The notes under the pieces are model-generated. The model was not told the origin of the DNA and made no database searches. It saw only the letters and a program-made list of their open reading frames with translations. A program made the translations under genes and the position numbers. Positions 54,955 to 64,000 of a stretch of 64,000 nucleotides of DNA are shown here, piece by piece. Source of the stretch: Bacteroidota bacterium (GTDB lineage Bacteria > Bacteroidota > Ignavibacteria > Ignavibacteriales > Ignavibacteriaceae). Within the stretch, counting starts at the first letter, position 1, and the number at the start of each line of letters is the position of its first letter. The DNA lies in the NCBI GenBank assembly GCA_022708025.1, contig JAKIZM010000003.1:1-64000 (forward strand), given 5' to 3'.

Positions 54955-55314
54955 TCAATTTGCTGGAAGCAATATAGGAATTTTTGATGAAATATCGTTA
55001 AGGTCAAATGGCTTATAAAAAATTTCATTTACAAATTTTTTAATTTCATTTTCTCTGCTCAGATTTTTATCACTGAATACATAAGTTAAAATTAAAGGGA
55101 GATCACCTTTACACTGCTTTATCTGTTCACATATTTGTAATATTTCGTTATTTGGTTCGGTGTCAAGAATTACCAGGTCAGCAGAATTACTACACACCAG
55201 CGATGACACTACTTCCAGATCTGTAGTGGTTACAACTTTATACTGAGTTTGCAGATATAATAGCAAACTATAACATAAACTGAAATCAGGGCTGTAGATT
55301 ACTATGTTTTTCAT
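54955..55314 (-). CDS. Stand-alone receiver-like protein lacking the acidic pair
   Basis: A 119-residue single-domain protein with the receiver pattern: VIYSPD at strand 1, Asp51 (LVILDTEP) at the phosphorylation position, Thr77 and Lys101 (FYKPFD). The usual two adjacent acidic residues after strand 1 are reduced to Asp10 (SPD), so Mg2+ binding and phosphorylation may be impaired. No output domain. It lies 225 bases downstream of an NtrC-type regulator on the same strand, but with its own gap. Confidence 0.75.
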   Translation of the reverse strand: MKNIVIYSPDFSLCYSLLLYLQTQYKVVTTTDLEVVSSLVCSNSADLVILDTEPNNEILQICEQIKQCKGDLPLILTYVFSDKNLSRENEIKKFVNEIFYKPFDLNDISSKIPILLPAN

Positions 55315-55539
55315 ATTCTAATTATTGGAACTTTCCCCTATGGAAAAGTTTTATTGATTTTACTATTTGTGTGCCAAGTTTGATAGATAGTAAATATTGT
55401 GAGTAATCAGTTGATTTGTTGAATAAAAGCTATAAAAATGGGGTTTAATATTCTCGCTAATGGTAATGTAAAAAAATGCATTTCAACTATTGAGAATATA
55501 TCTAAACCATAATTAAGGGTAAAAAAGTATAGACTGGAT

Positions 55540-56895
55540 TTAGATTTTTATGTCTAATTCCTTCAATTTTCTATAAAGTGTGGATAAACCAACCTTTAAA
55601 GCATCTGCAGTTTTTTCTTTATTATTTTCATTATTTTCAAGTGCACGCAGAATAAAATCTCTTTCAAATTTTCTAACTGATTCATCAAGTGAGCCGTTAA
55701 ATGAGAAATCGTATTCATCAGCTTTTGGCTTAAAAGAAGCAGGCAGTTCCTGTATTGTTATCATATCGCCCTTACAAAAGATTACTGCTCTTTCAATAAT
55801 ATTTTCGAGTTCACGAACTTCACCTTTCCATTCGTGATTAAGAATTGCTCTCATTGCTTCATTATCAATTCCTTTAATGTTTTTGTTTAACTCTTTTCTA
55901 TATTTATCAAGGAAGTGATCTGCTAATAAAGGAATATCTTCTTCACGCTCTTTTAATGATGGAAGGTGAATATCTACAACATTAATTCTGTAATATAAAT
56001 CCTCCCTGAATCTGCCGGCTTTAACTTCTTCTTCCAGATTACGATTAGTTGTGGTAATGAATCTTGCATTTACCGGCAATGAAATAGTTGTACCAACAGG
56101 TGTGTATTCTTTTTCCTGAATTGCTCTGAGAAGTTTAACTTGTAATTGTGGCGGCATTTCACTTATTTCATCAAGAAATAAAGTACCGCCGTTAGCAGCT
56201 TTCATATAACCTTCTTTATCAGAAATAGCTCCTGTAAAAGCACCTTTTTTATGTCCGAATAATTCACTTTCAATAAGGTTTTCTGAGATAGCTCCGCAAT
56301 TAACAGCAATAAATGGTTTATTTTTTCTGTGACTTTTATAATGAAGAGCACGCGCAACTAATTCTTTTCCTGTACCGCTGTTTCCGCTGATTAATACAGT
56401 TGAATCTGTTTCCGCAACAGCTTCAATCATTTCATAAACTTTTTTGATGCTGGCACTTTTACCAACAATATTTTCGAAATCATATTTCCTGTGAATCTCT
56501 TCACGGAGGATCTTATTTTCGCTTAACAGATCTTTAACTTCAAAAAGCCGCTGCACTTTTATTAATAATTCATCAAATTCCACAGGTTTTAAAATATAAT
56601 CACTTGCGCCGTTTCTTAAAGCGCTGATAGCTGTATCCAAAGAACCAAAAGCTGTAATAATTATTACTGAAGTTTGAAAATTTATAGTTTTAATTTTTTC
56701 AAGGAGTTCAGTTCCTTTCATTAAAGGCATTTCAATATCGGTTATAACTAAATCGAAGTGATTATCTAAAATTTTTTCATAAGCAGTTTTACCATTTTCA
56801 GCTTTATCTACCAGATAACCTTCTTTTTCAAGAATGTAGAATAAAGAATCCCTGATTATTTCTTCGTCGTCAACAACTAAAATTTTATATGCCAT
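55540..56895 (-). CDS. NtrC-family sigma-54-dependent response regulator
   Basis: A 451-residue transcription activator: receiver domain (1-120; Asp10/Glu11, phospho-Asp53, Lys103), AAA+ domain (about 142-385) with Walker A GNSGTGKE (171-178), the GAFTGA sigma-54 contact loop (218-223) and a Walker B in GGTLFLDEI, then a Fis-type helix-turn-helix (about 420-448, NKEKTADALKVGLSTLYRKL). Activates sigma-54 promoters when phosphorylated. The cognate kinase gene ends 12 bases upstream. Target genes are not known; the nearby cytochromes are possible targets. Confidence 0.95.
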   Translation of the reverse strand: MAYKILVVDDEEIIRDSLFYILEKEGYLVDKAENGKTAYEKILDNHFDLVITDIEMPLMKGTELLEKIKTINFQTSVIIITAFGSLDTAISALRNGASDYILKPVEFDELLIKVQRLFEVKDLLSENKILREEIHRKYDFENIVGKSASIKKVYEMIEAVAETDSTVLISGNSGTGKELVARALHYKSHRKNKPFIAVNCGAISENLIESELFGHKKGAFTGAISDKEGYMKAANGGTLFLDEISEMPPQLQVKLLRAIQEKEYTPVGTTISLPVNARFITTTNRNLEEEVKAGRFREDLYYRINVVDIHLPSLKEREEDIPLLADHFLDKYRKELNKNIKGIDNEAMRAILNHEWKGEVRELENIIERAVIFCKGDMITIQELPASFKPKADEYDFSFNGSLDESVRKFERDFILRALENNENNKEKTADALKVGLSTLYRKLKELDIKI

Positions 56896-56907
56896 TTTTA
56901 TCCTAAA

Positions 56908-58332
56908 TTAATTAATAGGTAACTTTATTATAAATGATGTTCCTTCATTTAATTTACTTTTTATTTTTATATCTCCCTGAAAACTTTTTACAATTCCATA
57001 ACTTACCCATAAACCTAAACCGGTACCTTTTCCTTCAGTTTTGGAAGTAAAAAACGGTTCAAATACTTTATTTAATTTATCTTCTTTGATTCCGATCCCA
57101 GTATCGGAAAAGGTCAACGTAACTTCGTTGTCGGTGCTTTCAGATTTCACTGAGATCTTCTCAATCTTACTATTTCTTTTTTTCTCAATAATAGCATCAA
57201 CAGAGTTTAACAGAATATTAACGAACACTTGTTGTATCTGGTCCGATATCAAAGGTAACAATGGTATGTTTGGACTTAAATTTGTTTCGAATATTATGTT
57301 CTGAGCTTTAGTACCAACCTTGGTTATTTCAACAGCTTCTTTAATTACCAGATTTATATCAGTCAGTTCTAATTCATAATTCGATGGTCTGGAAAAATCA
57401 ACAAGGTCTCGTATAATTTTAGATATTCTTGTAATCTGGCTTTTCACCAAATCTAACTTTTCATTTACAAAAGGATCGGTGGAAATTCTTTGTGCAACTT
57501 GTACCAAAGCTGAAATAGAAGCTAAAGGATTTCCAACTTCGTGTGCAATACCTGCAGCCAACGTTCCAATGCTTTCCATCTTTTGAGTGTGGATTAACTG
57601 CCTTTCTAAAGTTCTTTTTTCAGTCAGATCGCGATGAATTCCAAAATATCCTGATACCTTTCCATCTTTATCCAGAATAGGGGAAACAAGCAACTGAGTA
57701 AAAAACGGTTCACCATCTTTCTTAAGGTTTTCAACTTCACCGACCCAGACTTTACCACTGGAAACTGTATCCCACATTTTATCCCAAAACTTAGCAGAAT
57801 TTTTTCCACTGGCTAATATGCTGGGATTTCTGCCAATCAATTCATCTTTAGAATATCCGCTTGCAGTTTCGAAAGCCTTATTAACATAAATCATTTTACC
57901 GTTCAGATCAGTTATTTGTAAAGGATTAACAGTATTTTCTGCAACATTAAAAAACCTGATAAGGTCCATCTCTTTCTTTTTCTCTTCACTTATATCCCTT
58001 GCAGTTACAAGCGTCAGTCTTTCTTTGAATTCCTGACTTTTAAAAGGCACAAAAGAAAGTTTTACGTTGATGAAATTCTTTTTAAAAAACAGTCTGGTTT
58101 CAATCTCTTCAGGTTTTCCAAGGTTTAATGATTTATTAAACAGGTTTTGTGTTTCATTTCTATCACACAACTCAACATAATCAAAAAGGATGTCGGTCTT
58201 ACCATTTAAGATTTCTAATTTTTCACTCGATGCTTTATTATAAAATCTGATATCTCCCTTATCGTTAATTAAAAAACACATATCAGGGAATCCATCAAAC
58301 AGAGAAAAATCTAATGTGATATTTTTATTCAT
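56908..58332 (-). CDS. Soluble PAS-domain sensor histidine kinase
   Basis: A 474-residue kinase with no membrane segment: two PAS domains (about 8-118 and 124-238; the second ends GYFGIHRDLTEKR), a HisKA domain with phospho-acceptor His264 (AGIAHEVGNPLASI) and an ATPase domain with N-box LLNSVDAI and G-boxes DTGIGIKEDK and GKGTGLGLWVSYGI. NtrB-like arrangement: it would sense an intracellular signal, perhaps redox or a small ligand, and phosphorylate the NtrC-type regulator encoded 12 bases downstream. Confidence 0.94.
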   Translation of the reverse strand: MNKNITLDFSLFDGFPDMCFLINDKGDIRFYNKASSEKLEILNGKTDILFDYVELCDRNETQNLFNKSLNLGKPEEIETRLFFKKNFINVKLSFVPFKSQEFKERLTLVTARDISEEKKKEMDLIRFFNVAENTVNPLQITDLNGKMIYVNKAFETASGYSKDELIGRNPSILASGKNSAKFWDKMWDTVSSGKVWVGEVENLKKDGEPFFTQLLVSPILDKDGKVSGYFGIHRDLTEKRTLERQLIHTQKMESIGTLAAGIAHEVGNPLASISALVQVAQRISTDPFVNEKLDLVKSQITRISKIIRDLVDFSRPSNYELELTDINLVIKEAVEITKVGTKAQNIIFETNLSPNIPLLPLISDQIQQVFVNILLNSVDAIIEKKRNSKIEKISVKSESTDNEVTLTFSDTGIGIKEDKLNKVFEPFFTSKTEGKGTGLGLWVSYGIVKSFQGDIKIKSKLNEGTSFIIKLPIN

Positions 58333-58455
58333 TTAAGCTAAAAATTTCTTATAAAAACTATTGCGCTAAAATAAACAATCCGTACCGATTTATTAAACCC
58401 AAAATAGTGCACTTTTTATACAAATTTGTAAATTTCTGACAATCAAAATAATATT

Positions 58456-58938
58456 ATGAAAGAACTTATTAACATATTAAAATATAAACTTGTTTGGGCT
58501 AATGTTATAGCCGCCGTAATCGTGTTATTAGTTTCATTTTATCGATATGAATTTTCTGCATTTGCTTATGTTTTAATTAGTAATTTGTTCGATATCTTTG
58601 GATATCATTTTGCTCTTATTAGAAGAACGACACAACTGCCTGAAAAAATTATTATTCGTTCTTATAGAATAAATCAGTTTTTATTTGATGTGCTGCTATT
58701 GCTGATTATCGGATTTGTTTTTGATTGGATTGCTGCTTTAGCAGGCTGGATAATGAAGAATTTCGGACTTCAGGATGTTTTATATTACTTTTTCCTGCAA
58801 ATGAAACTGCCTGATAGGTGGACCTGGATGAAATGGACTCCATTGGGTTTTTTCAAAGGTGATTTATTGAAAAGTGAAGTTCTAATTCAATGTTTTATAG
58901 GCGTTTTGATTGCAGTTTTATTATTGATATTAAGATAA
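58456..58938 (+). CDS. Hypothetical membrane protein
   Basis: A 160-residue protein that I do not recognise. It shows about four hydrophobic helices (roughly 14-48, 73-98, and a last one at 142-159) with a Trp-rich loop (DRWTWMKWTPLGFFKGD). It starts 19 bases before the nitrilase-family gene and is probably cotranscribed with it. No motif suggests a function. Confidence 0.7.
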   Translation: MKELINILKYKLVWANVIAAVIVLLVSFYRYEFSAFAYVLISNLFDIFGYHFALIRRTTQLPEKIIIRSYRINQFLFDVLLLLIIGFVFDWIAALAGWIMKNFGLQDVLYYFFLQMKLPDRWTWMKWTPLGFFKGDLLKSEVLIQCFIGVLIAVLLLILR

Positions 58939-58957
58939 AGAGAAAGGAATTATTCTA

Positions 58958-59728
58958 ATGAATAAAAAATTAAAAGTTGGATTGGTGCAATATTCTCCGG
59001 TTTGGGAAGATAAATCTGCTAATCAGAAAAAGATAAAAAGTTTGATTGAAAAAACGAGCAGTTTAAATCTGATGGTTTTTCCGGAAATGACTTTAACCGG
59101 TTTTACTATGAACTCAAATAAGTTTGCTGAAAAGACTGATAGTGAATCATATTCATTTTTTTCAGAGATAGCTAAAGAGAAAAATTGTTCAGTAATGTAT
59201 GGAATAATTGAAAAAGGAAAGAATAAAAATTTTAATACTCTTGTTCATTTAAACAATCAGGGGAAAATAATTAATACATACAGAAAGATTCATCCTTTTT
59301 CTTATTCAAAAGAAGACAAAAATTATGGTAAAGGAAAAGAAACTGTAATAAGCAAAGCTCAGGGGTTTAAGTTTGGTCTTTCAATCTGTTATGATCTCCG
59401 ATTTCCTGAGCTTTATAGATATTATGTCAAAGAGAAAGTTGATGCTATAATTGATATTGCTAATTGGCCCGATACAAGAATTGAGCATTGGCGGACATTA
59501 TTAAAAGCCCGTGCTATTGAAAATCAGTGTTTTGTAATTGGTGTAAATCGAGTCGGTCCTGATCCTTTTGTAAAGTACAATGGTTTTAGTTCTGTCTTTG
59601 ATCCGATGGGAAAAGAATTAGTTTCAGTTGAAAACTCTGAAGAAGTAATTATAACTGAGATTGATAAAGATTTAGTTTCTGAAACACGAAAGAAATTTCC
59701 GTTTTTAAATGATATAAGAATGATCTGA
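58958..59728 (+). CDS. Nitrilase-superfamily amidase (omega-amidase/YafV-like)
   Basis: A 256-residue cytoplasmic C-N hydrolase with the catalytic triad Glu43 (VFPEMTLTGF), Lys110 (YRKIHPFSYS) and Cys144 (LSICYDLRFPELYR). Length and motif spacing match the YafV/omega-amidase branch, which hydrolyses 2-oxoglutaramate or 2-oxosuccinamate during transaminase side-product repair. The exact amide is not certain. Second in a short plus-strand run after a membrane protein and before a thioesterase. Confidence 0.9.
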   Translation: MNKKLKVGLVQYSPVWEDKSANQKKIKSLIEKTSSLNLMVFPEMTLTGFTMNSNKFAEKTDSESYSFFSEIAKEKNCSVMYGIIEKGKNKNFNTLVHLNNQGKIINTYRKIHPFSYSKEDKNYGKGKETVISKAQGFKFGLSICYDLRFPELYRYYVKEKVDAIIDIANWPDTRIEHWRTLLKARAIENQCFVIGVNRVGPDPFVKYNGFSSVFDPMGKELVSVENSEEVIITEIDKDLVSETRKKFPFLNDIRMI

Positions 59729-59788
59729 TCCATTAAACAATTTAAAAACAAACTTATTAAATAATTTTAGAACGATTGGTTAATTAAA

Positions 59789-60187
59789 ATGTTTACAATA
59801 AAAAGAAAGATTAATTTTTTTGATTGTGATCCTGCAGGGATAATCTTTTATTCACGGATTTTTGAATTTTGTCATTCAGCTTATGAAGAAATGATTTCAA
59901 GCTTTCAGATAAAAGAAAATTATTGGAAAAATTATGATTATGTCGTTCCGATTATTCATTCAGAAAGCGAATATGTAAAACCAATTAAATATGGCGATGA
60001 GATTACCATTAATGTTCAGGTTTCACAATTACGCGACTCGTCCTTTGAATTAACTTATACGATAAAAAAAGAAAAAGTTTTATGCAGCCATGCTAAAACT
60101 GTTCATGTTTTTGTAGATAAAAAGAGCTGGAAGAAAAAAGAAATGTATAAGGATTTGAAAGATGGATTAAAAAAACATGTTATTTAA
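59789..60187 (+). CDS. Hot-dog acyl-CoA thioesterase, DHNA-CoA thioesterase candidate
   Basis: A 132-residue 4-hydroxybenzoyl-CoA-thioesterase-type protein with the active-site motif FDCDPAGIIFYSR; Asp14 corresponds to the catalytic Asp17 of the Pseudomonas 4HBT enzyme. It lies next to menE, menA, menB and menH, which lack a hydrolase for 1,4-dihydroxy-2-naphthoyl-CoA, so it is a good candidate for that step (MenI role). It is convergent with menE, and their 3' ends overlap by 8 bases, so it belongs to a different transcript. The general thioesterase call is firm; the menaquinone role is inferred. Confidence 0.82.
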   Translation: MFTIKRKINFFDCDPAGIIFYSRIFEFCHSAYEEMISSFQIKENYWKNYDYVVPIIHSESEYVKPIKYGDEITINVQVSQLRDSSFELTYTIKKEKVLCSHAKTVHVFVDKKSWKKKEMYKDLKDGLKKHVI

Positions 60188-61598
60188 AAATCTTTTTAAT
60201 TTTTTCTCTCTCAAATTTTCCAAGACTCGTTTTTGGCAGTTCAGTTGTGAAGAAAAACTTTTTAGGAATTTTATATCCTGCAATCTTTAGTTTTAAAAAA
60301 TCCTTAATCATTTTTTCATTTACAGATTCATCATCAGTAACAACTGCACACGCAACAATGTGTCCCCATATTTTATTTTGCTGAGGAAACACACAAACTT
60401 CTTTTATTCCATTAATTTTTTGAATTACTCTTTCAACTTCAATCGGATTTACATTTTCGCCACCAGTAATTATCAAGTCATTTCTTCGTGCTTCAACAAA
60501 CAGATAACCTTCATTATCAATAAATCCAATATCCCCTGATTTATAATATTTATCAATGAATTTATTATTTGTTTCATTGCTGTCATTAAGATAATTCTTA
60601 AATAAACTGCTTGACTTAATAAGTATTTCAGATTCTTCTGATATTATTAACTCAACATTCGGAAAAGGTTTTCCTGAAGATAACGGTCTGGTTTTTATTT
60701 CCTTTGCGGAAATAGCAGTTATCATTGATCCTGTTTCAGATGATCCATAAACACGAAAAGGATTCCAACCTGATTTATCAGCTTGAATCATTAAATCATC
60801 ATCAATAAATCCACCGCCGATAAGTGCAACTTTTAAAAATTTTCCGGGAGAGATACTTATATTAAGCAATCTTTCTAATTGTGTTGATACTAATGATAAA
60901 TGAGTTGGATTAAATAATGCGATCGAATCAATAATATCATTAGTCTGAATAGATTTCGGAATAATCAAAGTTGAACCAAAATATAATGAGCGGCAGATTA
61001 TTTGAAATCCGCCTATATGATAAAAGGGAAGGGAAGCTAACCATCTGTCTTTTTCTTCTTGTCTTAAAAGAACATTTCCGTTTTTAATATTATTTATTAA
61101 AGAAGAAAAAGTGTGAACGACTCCTCTTGGTTTGCCGCTTGAACCGGAAGTAAAGATAACAACAGCTTCGTTTTTTTCTTCAGGAATTTTAAGATCAGTA
61201 ATCAATCCCGGATTTATTTCAATATCATTTTTCTTAATTATCTCAGTATCAGATAAATTATCAAAACTAAAAAATGTTTTATCGGTTATTAAAAATTTTA
61301 TTTGATGATCGTTTATAATTAATTCAACTTCTGAGTTAAGAAGTTTTGTATTAATCGGAACAGGCACTGCACCAATTAACCAAAGAGATATCACACTTTT
61401 AATAAAAAGAATCTGATCATCTGATAAAATTGCAACATAATCGTTTTCTTTAATTTGTTTTGATACAAAAAATTCTGAAAAGTCTGCTGATGATTTGAAT
61501 AGGGAATAATATGATATTTCAAATTCAGAATTTTTAATAGCTATTAAATCTTTCCTATCAGAATATTTAAATAGGCTATTATTAAAAGAGTCTTTCAT
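60180..61598 (-). CDS. menE: o-Succinylbenzoate-CoA ligase
   Basis: A 472-residue adenylate-forming enzyme that activates o-succinylbenzoate with ATP and CoA in menaquinone synthesis. P-loop IFTSGSSGKPRGVVHT, the A5 motif RVYGSSETGSM, the A7 motif YKSGDIGFIDNEGYLFV, RRNDLIITGGENVNPIEVE and the C-terminal lysine in PKTSLGKFEREK are all present. Identity as MenE rather than another acyl-CoA ligase rests on its short length and its place 7 bases after menA. Confidence 0.92.
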   Translation of the reverse strand: MKDSFNNSLFKYSDRKDLIAIKNSEFEISYYSLFKSSADFSEFFVSKQIKENDYVAILSDDQILFIKSVISLWLIGAVPVPINTKLLNSEVELIINDHQIKFLITDKTFFSFDNLSDTEIIKKNDIEINPGLITDLKIPEEKNEAVVIFTSGSSGKPRGVVHTFSSLINNIKNGNVLLRQEEKDRWLASLPFYHIGGFQIICRSLYFGSTLIIPKSIQTNDIIDSIALFNPTHLSLVSTQLERLLNISISPGKFLKVALIGGGFIDDDLMIQADKSGWNPFRVYGSSETGSMITAISAKEIKTRPLSSGKPFPNVELIISEESEILIKSSSLFKNYLNDSNETNNKFIDKYYKSGDIGFIDNEGYLFVEARRNDLIITGGENVNPIEVERVIQKINGIKEVCVFPQQNKIWGHIVACAVVTDDESVNEKMIKDFLKLKIAGYKIPKKFFFTTELPKTSLGKFEREKIKKIFK

Positions 61599-61605
61599 TT
61601 TAATT

Positions 61606-62514
61606 CTAATAGGAATTTCCCAGAATTATTCCGGTTGAAAAGAGAAGTCCAAAAAGAGCGGAGAACTTTGCAGTTAATTCAAGTGTCTTATTTAGTTGTG
61701 TGCCGTTTAATATATATAACATTTTTATAAGAGTAATTGCTAAAGGCAATGTTATATATGGTAAGAATACAAAAAATCCGAAATCATATTTAAAATGCAG
61801 AATGAATGGGATGAAAAAAGAGAGCAGCATAAAAAAGATATATTCAAGACGGGAAAATTTTTTCCCGAGTAAAACAGCTAAAGTATTTTTCCTTGCTTTT
61901 TTATCTTCTTCGATATCACGGTAATTATTTACAATTAAAATATTTGTAACCAGCGCACCAACAGGTAATGAAATAATGAATGCCAGCAGAGAAAATTCTT
62001 TCAAGTGTAAATAATATGTCCCAACAGTACCAATTATACCAAAAAATATGAACACAAAAATATCGCCAAGCCCATTATATGCAAGTGGAAATGGTCCCGC
62101 AGTATATGCTAATCCAAATATTATTGATAAGATTCCAATCCAAAGAATAATAAGATCAACAGAATAGACAAGATATAAACCCAAAAGAAAAGCTAAACCA
62201 AAAACAATAATAATTCCGATTTCCATTTCTTTAACTGATATTAATCCGGTTGCTAAAACTCTTTGCGGACCTTTTCTTTCCCTGGTATCTGATCCTTTTA
62301 AGTGATCGTAAAGATCATTTGAAAAGTTGGTCCCTATCTGAATCAGCACAGCACAAATTAATGCAATTAAAGAATAAAGCGGATAAAATGTTCCTTTATA
62401 ATATGCTAATGATGAGCCAACCATAACAGGAACTAAAGCAGCAGGTAATGTTCTTGGTCTGCTTGCTAATATCCAGCTTTGCATCTTTGAGATATCGGTT
62501 TTCTTTTCAGTCAT
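61606..62514 (-). CDS. menA: 1,4-Dihydroxy-2-naphthoate polyprenyltransferase
   Basis: A 302-residue UbiA-family membrane enzyme, about 8-9 helices, that joins DHNA to a polyprenyl chain. The two Asp-rich prenyl-diphosphate sites are visible: NFSNDLYDHLKGSDT and NNYRDIEEDKKARKNT. Its ATG overlaps the menB stop by one base (TAATG), showing translational coupling. The N-terminus WILASRPRTLPAALVPVMVG is typical for MenA. Confidence 0.95.
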   Translation of the reverse strand: MTEKKTDISKMQSWILASRPRTLPAALVPVMVGSSLAYYKGTFYPLYSLIALICAVLIQIGTNFSNDLYDHLKGSDTRERKGPQRVLATGLISVKEMEIGIIIVFGLAFLLGLYLVYSVDLIILWIGILSIIFGLAYTAGPFPLAYNGLGDIFVFIFFGIIGTVGTYYLHLKEFSLLAFIISLPVGALVTNILIVNNYRDIEEDKKARKNTLAVLLGKKFSRLEYIFFMLLSFFIPFILHFKYDFGFFVFLPYITLPLAITLIKMLYILNGTQLNKTLELTAKFSALFGLLFSTGIILGNSY

Positions 62515-63347
62515 TAAGGAAGCTTCGGATATTTTTTAAAATCTGGTTTTCTCTTTTCGTTGTAAGCTCTTTTACCTTCCTGAGCTTCTTCACTCATATA
62601 ATAAAGTAAGGTTGCATTGCCTGCAAGTTCCTGAATACCAGTTTGTCCATCAAGCTCTGCATTAAAAGCTGATTTAAGTAATCGGATTGCCATTGGACTG
62701 TGTTGCAAGATTTCATTTGCCCAGTTTATACCTTCTTCTTCCAGTTTTTCAACAGGCACAACTTTATTAACCAATCCCATTTCTAAAGCTTCTTTTGCAT
62801 TGTACTGTCTGCATAGATACCAGATCTCTCTTGCTTTCTTTTGTCCTACTAATCTTGCAAGATAACTTGAACCATAGCCGCCATCAAAGCTTCCTACTTT
62901 TGGTCCGGTTTGCCCGAATACAGCATTATCGGCGGCAATAGTTAAATCGCATACAACATGAAGAACATGACCGCCTCCGATTGCATAACCGGCGACAAGA
63001 GCTATAACAACTTTAGGAATACTTCTGATAAGTTTTTGAAGATCGAGAACATTTAATCTTGGAACTCCATCTTTACCAACATAACCCATATCACCGCGAA
63101 TGCTTTGATCACCGCCAGAGCAAAAAGCATACTTACCATCTTTTGCAGGACCGTAACCGGTTAATAATACTACACCGATTGATTGATCTTCTCTTGCATC
63201 AGAAAAAGCTTCATACATTTCAAAAACTGTTTCAGGCCGGAATGCATTTCTTTTTTCTGGTCGGTTGATTGTAATCTTTGCAATACCATCCATCTTTTCG
63301 TAGATGATATCTTTATAATCTTTAACTTTTTTCCATTTAGATTTCAT
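62514..63347 (-). CDS. menB: 1,4-Dihydroxy-2-naphthoyl-CoA synthase
   Basis: A 277-residue crotonase-fold enzyme that cyclises o-succinylbenzoyl-CoA. The oxyanion loop [35 protein letters not shown] and [15 protein letters not shown] are diagnostic. The Gln-Thr-Gly in the latter matches bicarbonate-dependent type I MenB (E. coli Gln154/Gly156) rather than the type with an acidic residue. Coupled to menA by a one-base overlap and 10 bases after menH. Confidence 0.97.
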   Translation of the reverse strand: MKSKWKKVKDYKDIIYEKMDGIAKITINRPEKRNAFRPETVFEMYEAFSDAREDQSIGVVLLTGYGPAKDGKYAFCSGGDQSIRGDMGYVGKDGVPRLNVLDLQKLIRSIPKVVIALVAGYAIGGGHVLHVVCDLTIAADNAVFGQTGPKVGSFDGGYGSSYLARLVGQKKAREIWYLCRQYNAKEALEMGLVNKVVPVEKLEEEGINWANEILQHSPMAIRLLKSAFNAELDGQTGIQELAGNATLLYYMSEEAQEGKRAYNEKRKPDFKKYPKLP

Positions 63348-63357
63348 AATTTCCTTT

Positions 63358-64000
63358 TTAAAACTGACCTAAATAATTGGTTACAATTTCAATAAATCTT
63401 TTCGGTTCTTCAAGATGTGTGTTGTGACCTGAATTACGAACTATTTTATGTTTTGCTTTAAAAAATCTTTTTGCAATTCTTGCGTTAATACCTGTGTACT
63501 TACTATCAAGGTCTCCCGTTATTAATAATACTTTAACTGGTATTTTTTTTAATTGATCGTGAACCGGCGGCATTATTCCAGAACTAAATCCTCTTAATGA
63601 ATTTGCATAACCCGTTTTATTAGCAGCAGCTTTTTTCTTTTTCATCATTTTTAATTTATCGTTCGAAAACCTTAATTGAGTATAAAATAATTCCTGATCG
63701 CTCCATAATTCTATAAATTCTTCAATTGAATGAGATTCTATATACTCAACAAGTTTCATATCTGACTCATATCTTTTGCTGCGTTCGTCGTCGTTTTTAA
63801 TTCCTGCAGTTGAGCTTTCTAAAATTAAACCTCTGATGTCTTCAGGAAAAGTAACAGCGTAGTTTAGTGCTAAACGTCCGCCCATTGAATAACCAAGTAA
63901 AAAAACCTTCTCTTTTGTAAGCTTATCTTTTATAAATTTTAGTTGCTGCACCAATGAATCGACTGAATAAAGTGAACTATTATTTGGAGCATCACTTTTT
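63358..64000 (-). CDS. menH: MenH-like alpha/beta hydrolase, 5' end cut by the window
   Basis: Partial gene; the frame stays open to base 64000, so at least 214 residues are seen and the start is outside. The nucleophile elbow [10 protein letters not shown] (serine), an acid within [12 protein letters not shown] and the last His in [11 protein letters not shown] make a hydrolase triad. Its place just before menB fits MenH (SHCHC synthase), which eliminates pyruvate from SEPHCHC. A TTG at 63954 could start a shorter frame but would remove part of the fold. The assignment as MenH rather than a general hydrolase rests on context. Confidence 0.85.
   Translation of the reverse strand, partial: KSDAPNNSSLYSVDSLVQQLKFIKDKLTKEKVFLLGYSMGGRLALNYAVTFPEDIRGLILESSTAGIKNDDERSKRYESDMKLVEYIESHSIEEFIELWSDQELFYTQLRFSNDKLKMMKKKKAAANKTGYANSLRGFSSGIMPPVHDQLKKIPVKVLLITGDLDSKYTGINARIAKRFFKAKHKIVRNSGHNTHLEEPKRFIEIVTNYLGQF

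Noticed and set aside
1-64000. Search for tRNA, rRNA, CRISPR arrays, insertion sequences and phage genes
   Set aside because: No cloverleaf, array of spaced repeats, transposase or integrase motif was seen by eye; small RNAs without protein signatures could be missed.

Overview
The window is AT-rich bacterial chromosome, coding on both strands with short intergenic gaps. Several secreted proteins end in a type-A-like type IX secretion (T9SS) sorting domain with a P-N-P-F-N-P motif. Together with SusC-like TonB receptors, PorV-family proteins and classical menaquinone genes, this points to a member of the Bacteroidota/Chlorobiota/Ignavibacteriota group. I would guess an Ignavibacteria-like organism, but no rRNA or other decisive marker is present. 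I saw no tRNA, rRNA, CRISPR array, transposase or phage gene. No gap between genes exceeds about 300 bases.

Layout. 0.1-1.1 kb: murQ. 1.2-12.1 kb: surface proteins, namely two tandem FG-GAP repeat T9SS cargo paralogues, then a TonB-receptor / giant cargo / PorV-family operon. 12.4-17.6 kb (minus): an M19 dipeptidase with an internal sorting-like module, a HerA/YjgR-like ATPase, an MscS channel, a DUF3078 protein and a small unknown. 17.7-25.1 kb (plus): a Wzi-like barrel, a T9SS-tailed nine-haem cytochrome, SpoVG and an M16 protease. 25.3-30.9 kb (minus): a TolC/adaptor/RND efflux operon. 31.2-34.0 kb: GlcD/GlcF-like oxidase. 34.0-50.5 kb: LysA and a broad set of cell-wall degradation and salvage genes. 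50.5-54.7 kb (minus): an operon of membrane-bound multihaem cytochromes. 55-58.3 kb (minus): an orphan receiver-like protein and an NtrC-type two-component system. 58.5-60.2 kb (plus): a membrane protein, a nitrilase-family amidase and a hot-dog thioesterase. 60.2-64 kb (minus): menE, menA, menB and menH, the last cut by the window end.

Three themes stand out. (1) Peptidoglycan salvage: a lipoprotein fusing an amidase to a NamZ-type exo-muramidase faces an operon of NhaC-like transporter, BadF-type sugar kinase, AmpG-like permease and M3 peptidase. NlpC/P60, transglutaminase-like, DUF5009 (MurT-like) and VanX genes follow, with murQ at the other end of the window. Together they could make a MurNAc and muropeptide recovery route ending in GlcNAc-6-P. 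(2) Electron transfer: a T9SS-tailed nine-haem cytochrome, a 13-haem/cytochrome b fusion, a NapC-like seven-haem protein, a monohaem cytochrome and menaquinone genes would fit quinol-to-outside electron flow. (3) T9SS use: at least four cargo-like proteins, plus one enzyme with the sorting-like module in its middle.

All functions are inferred from sequence by eye. No database search was run.
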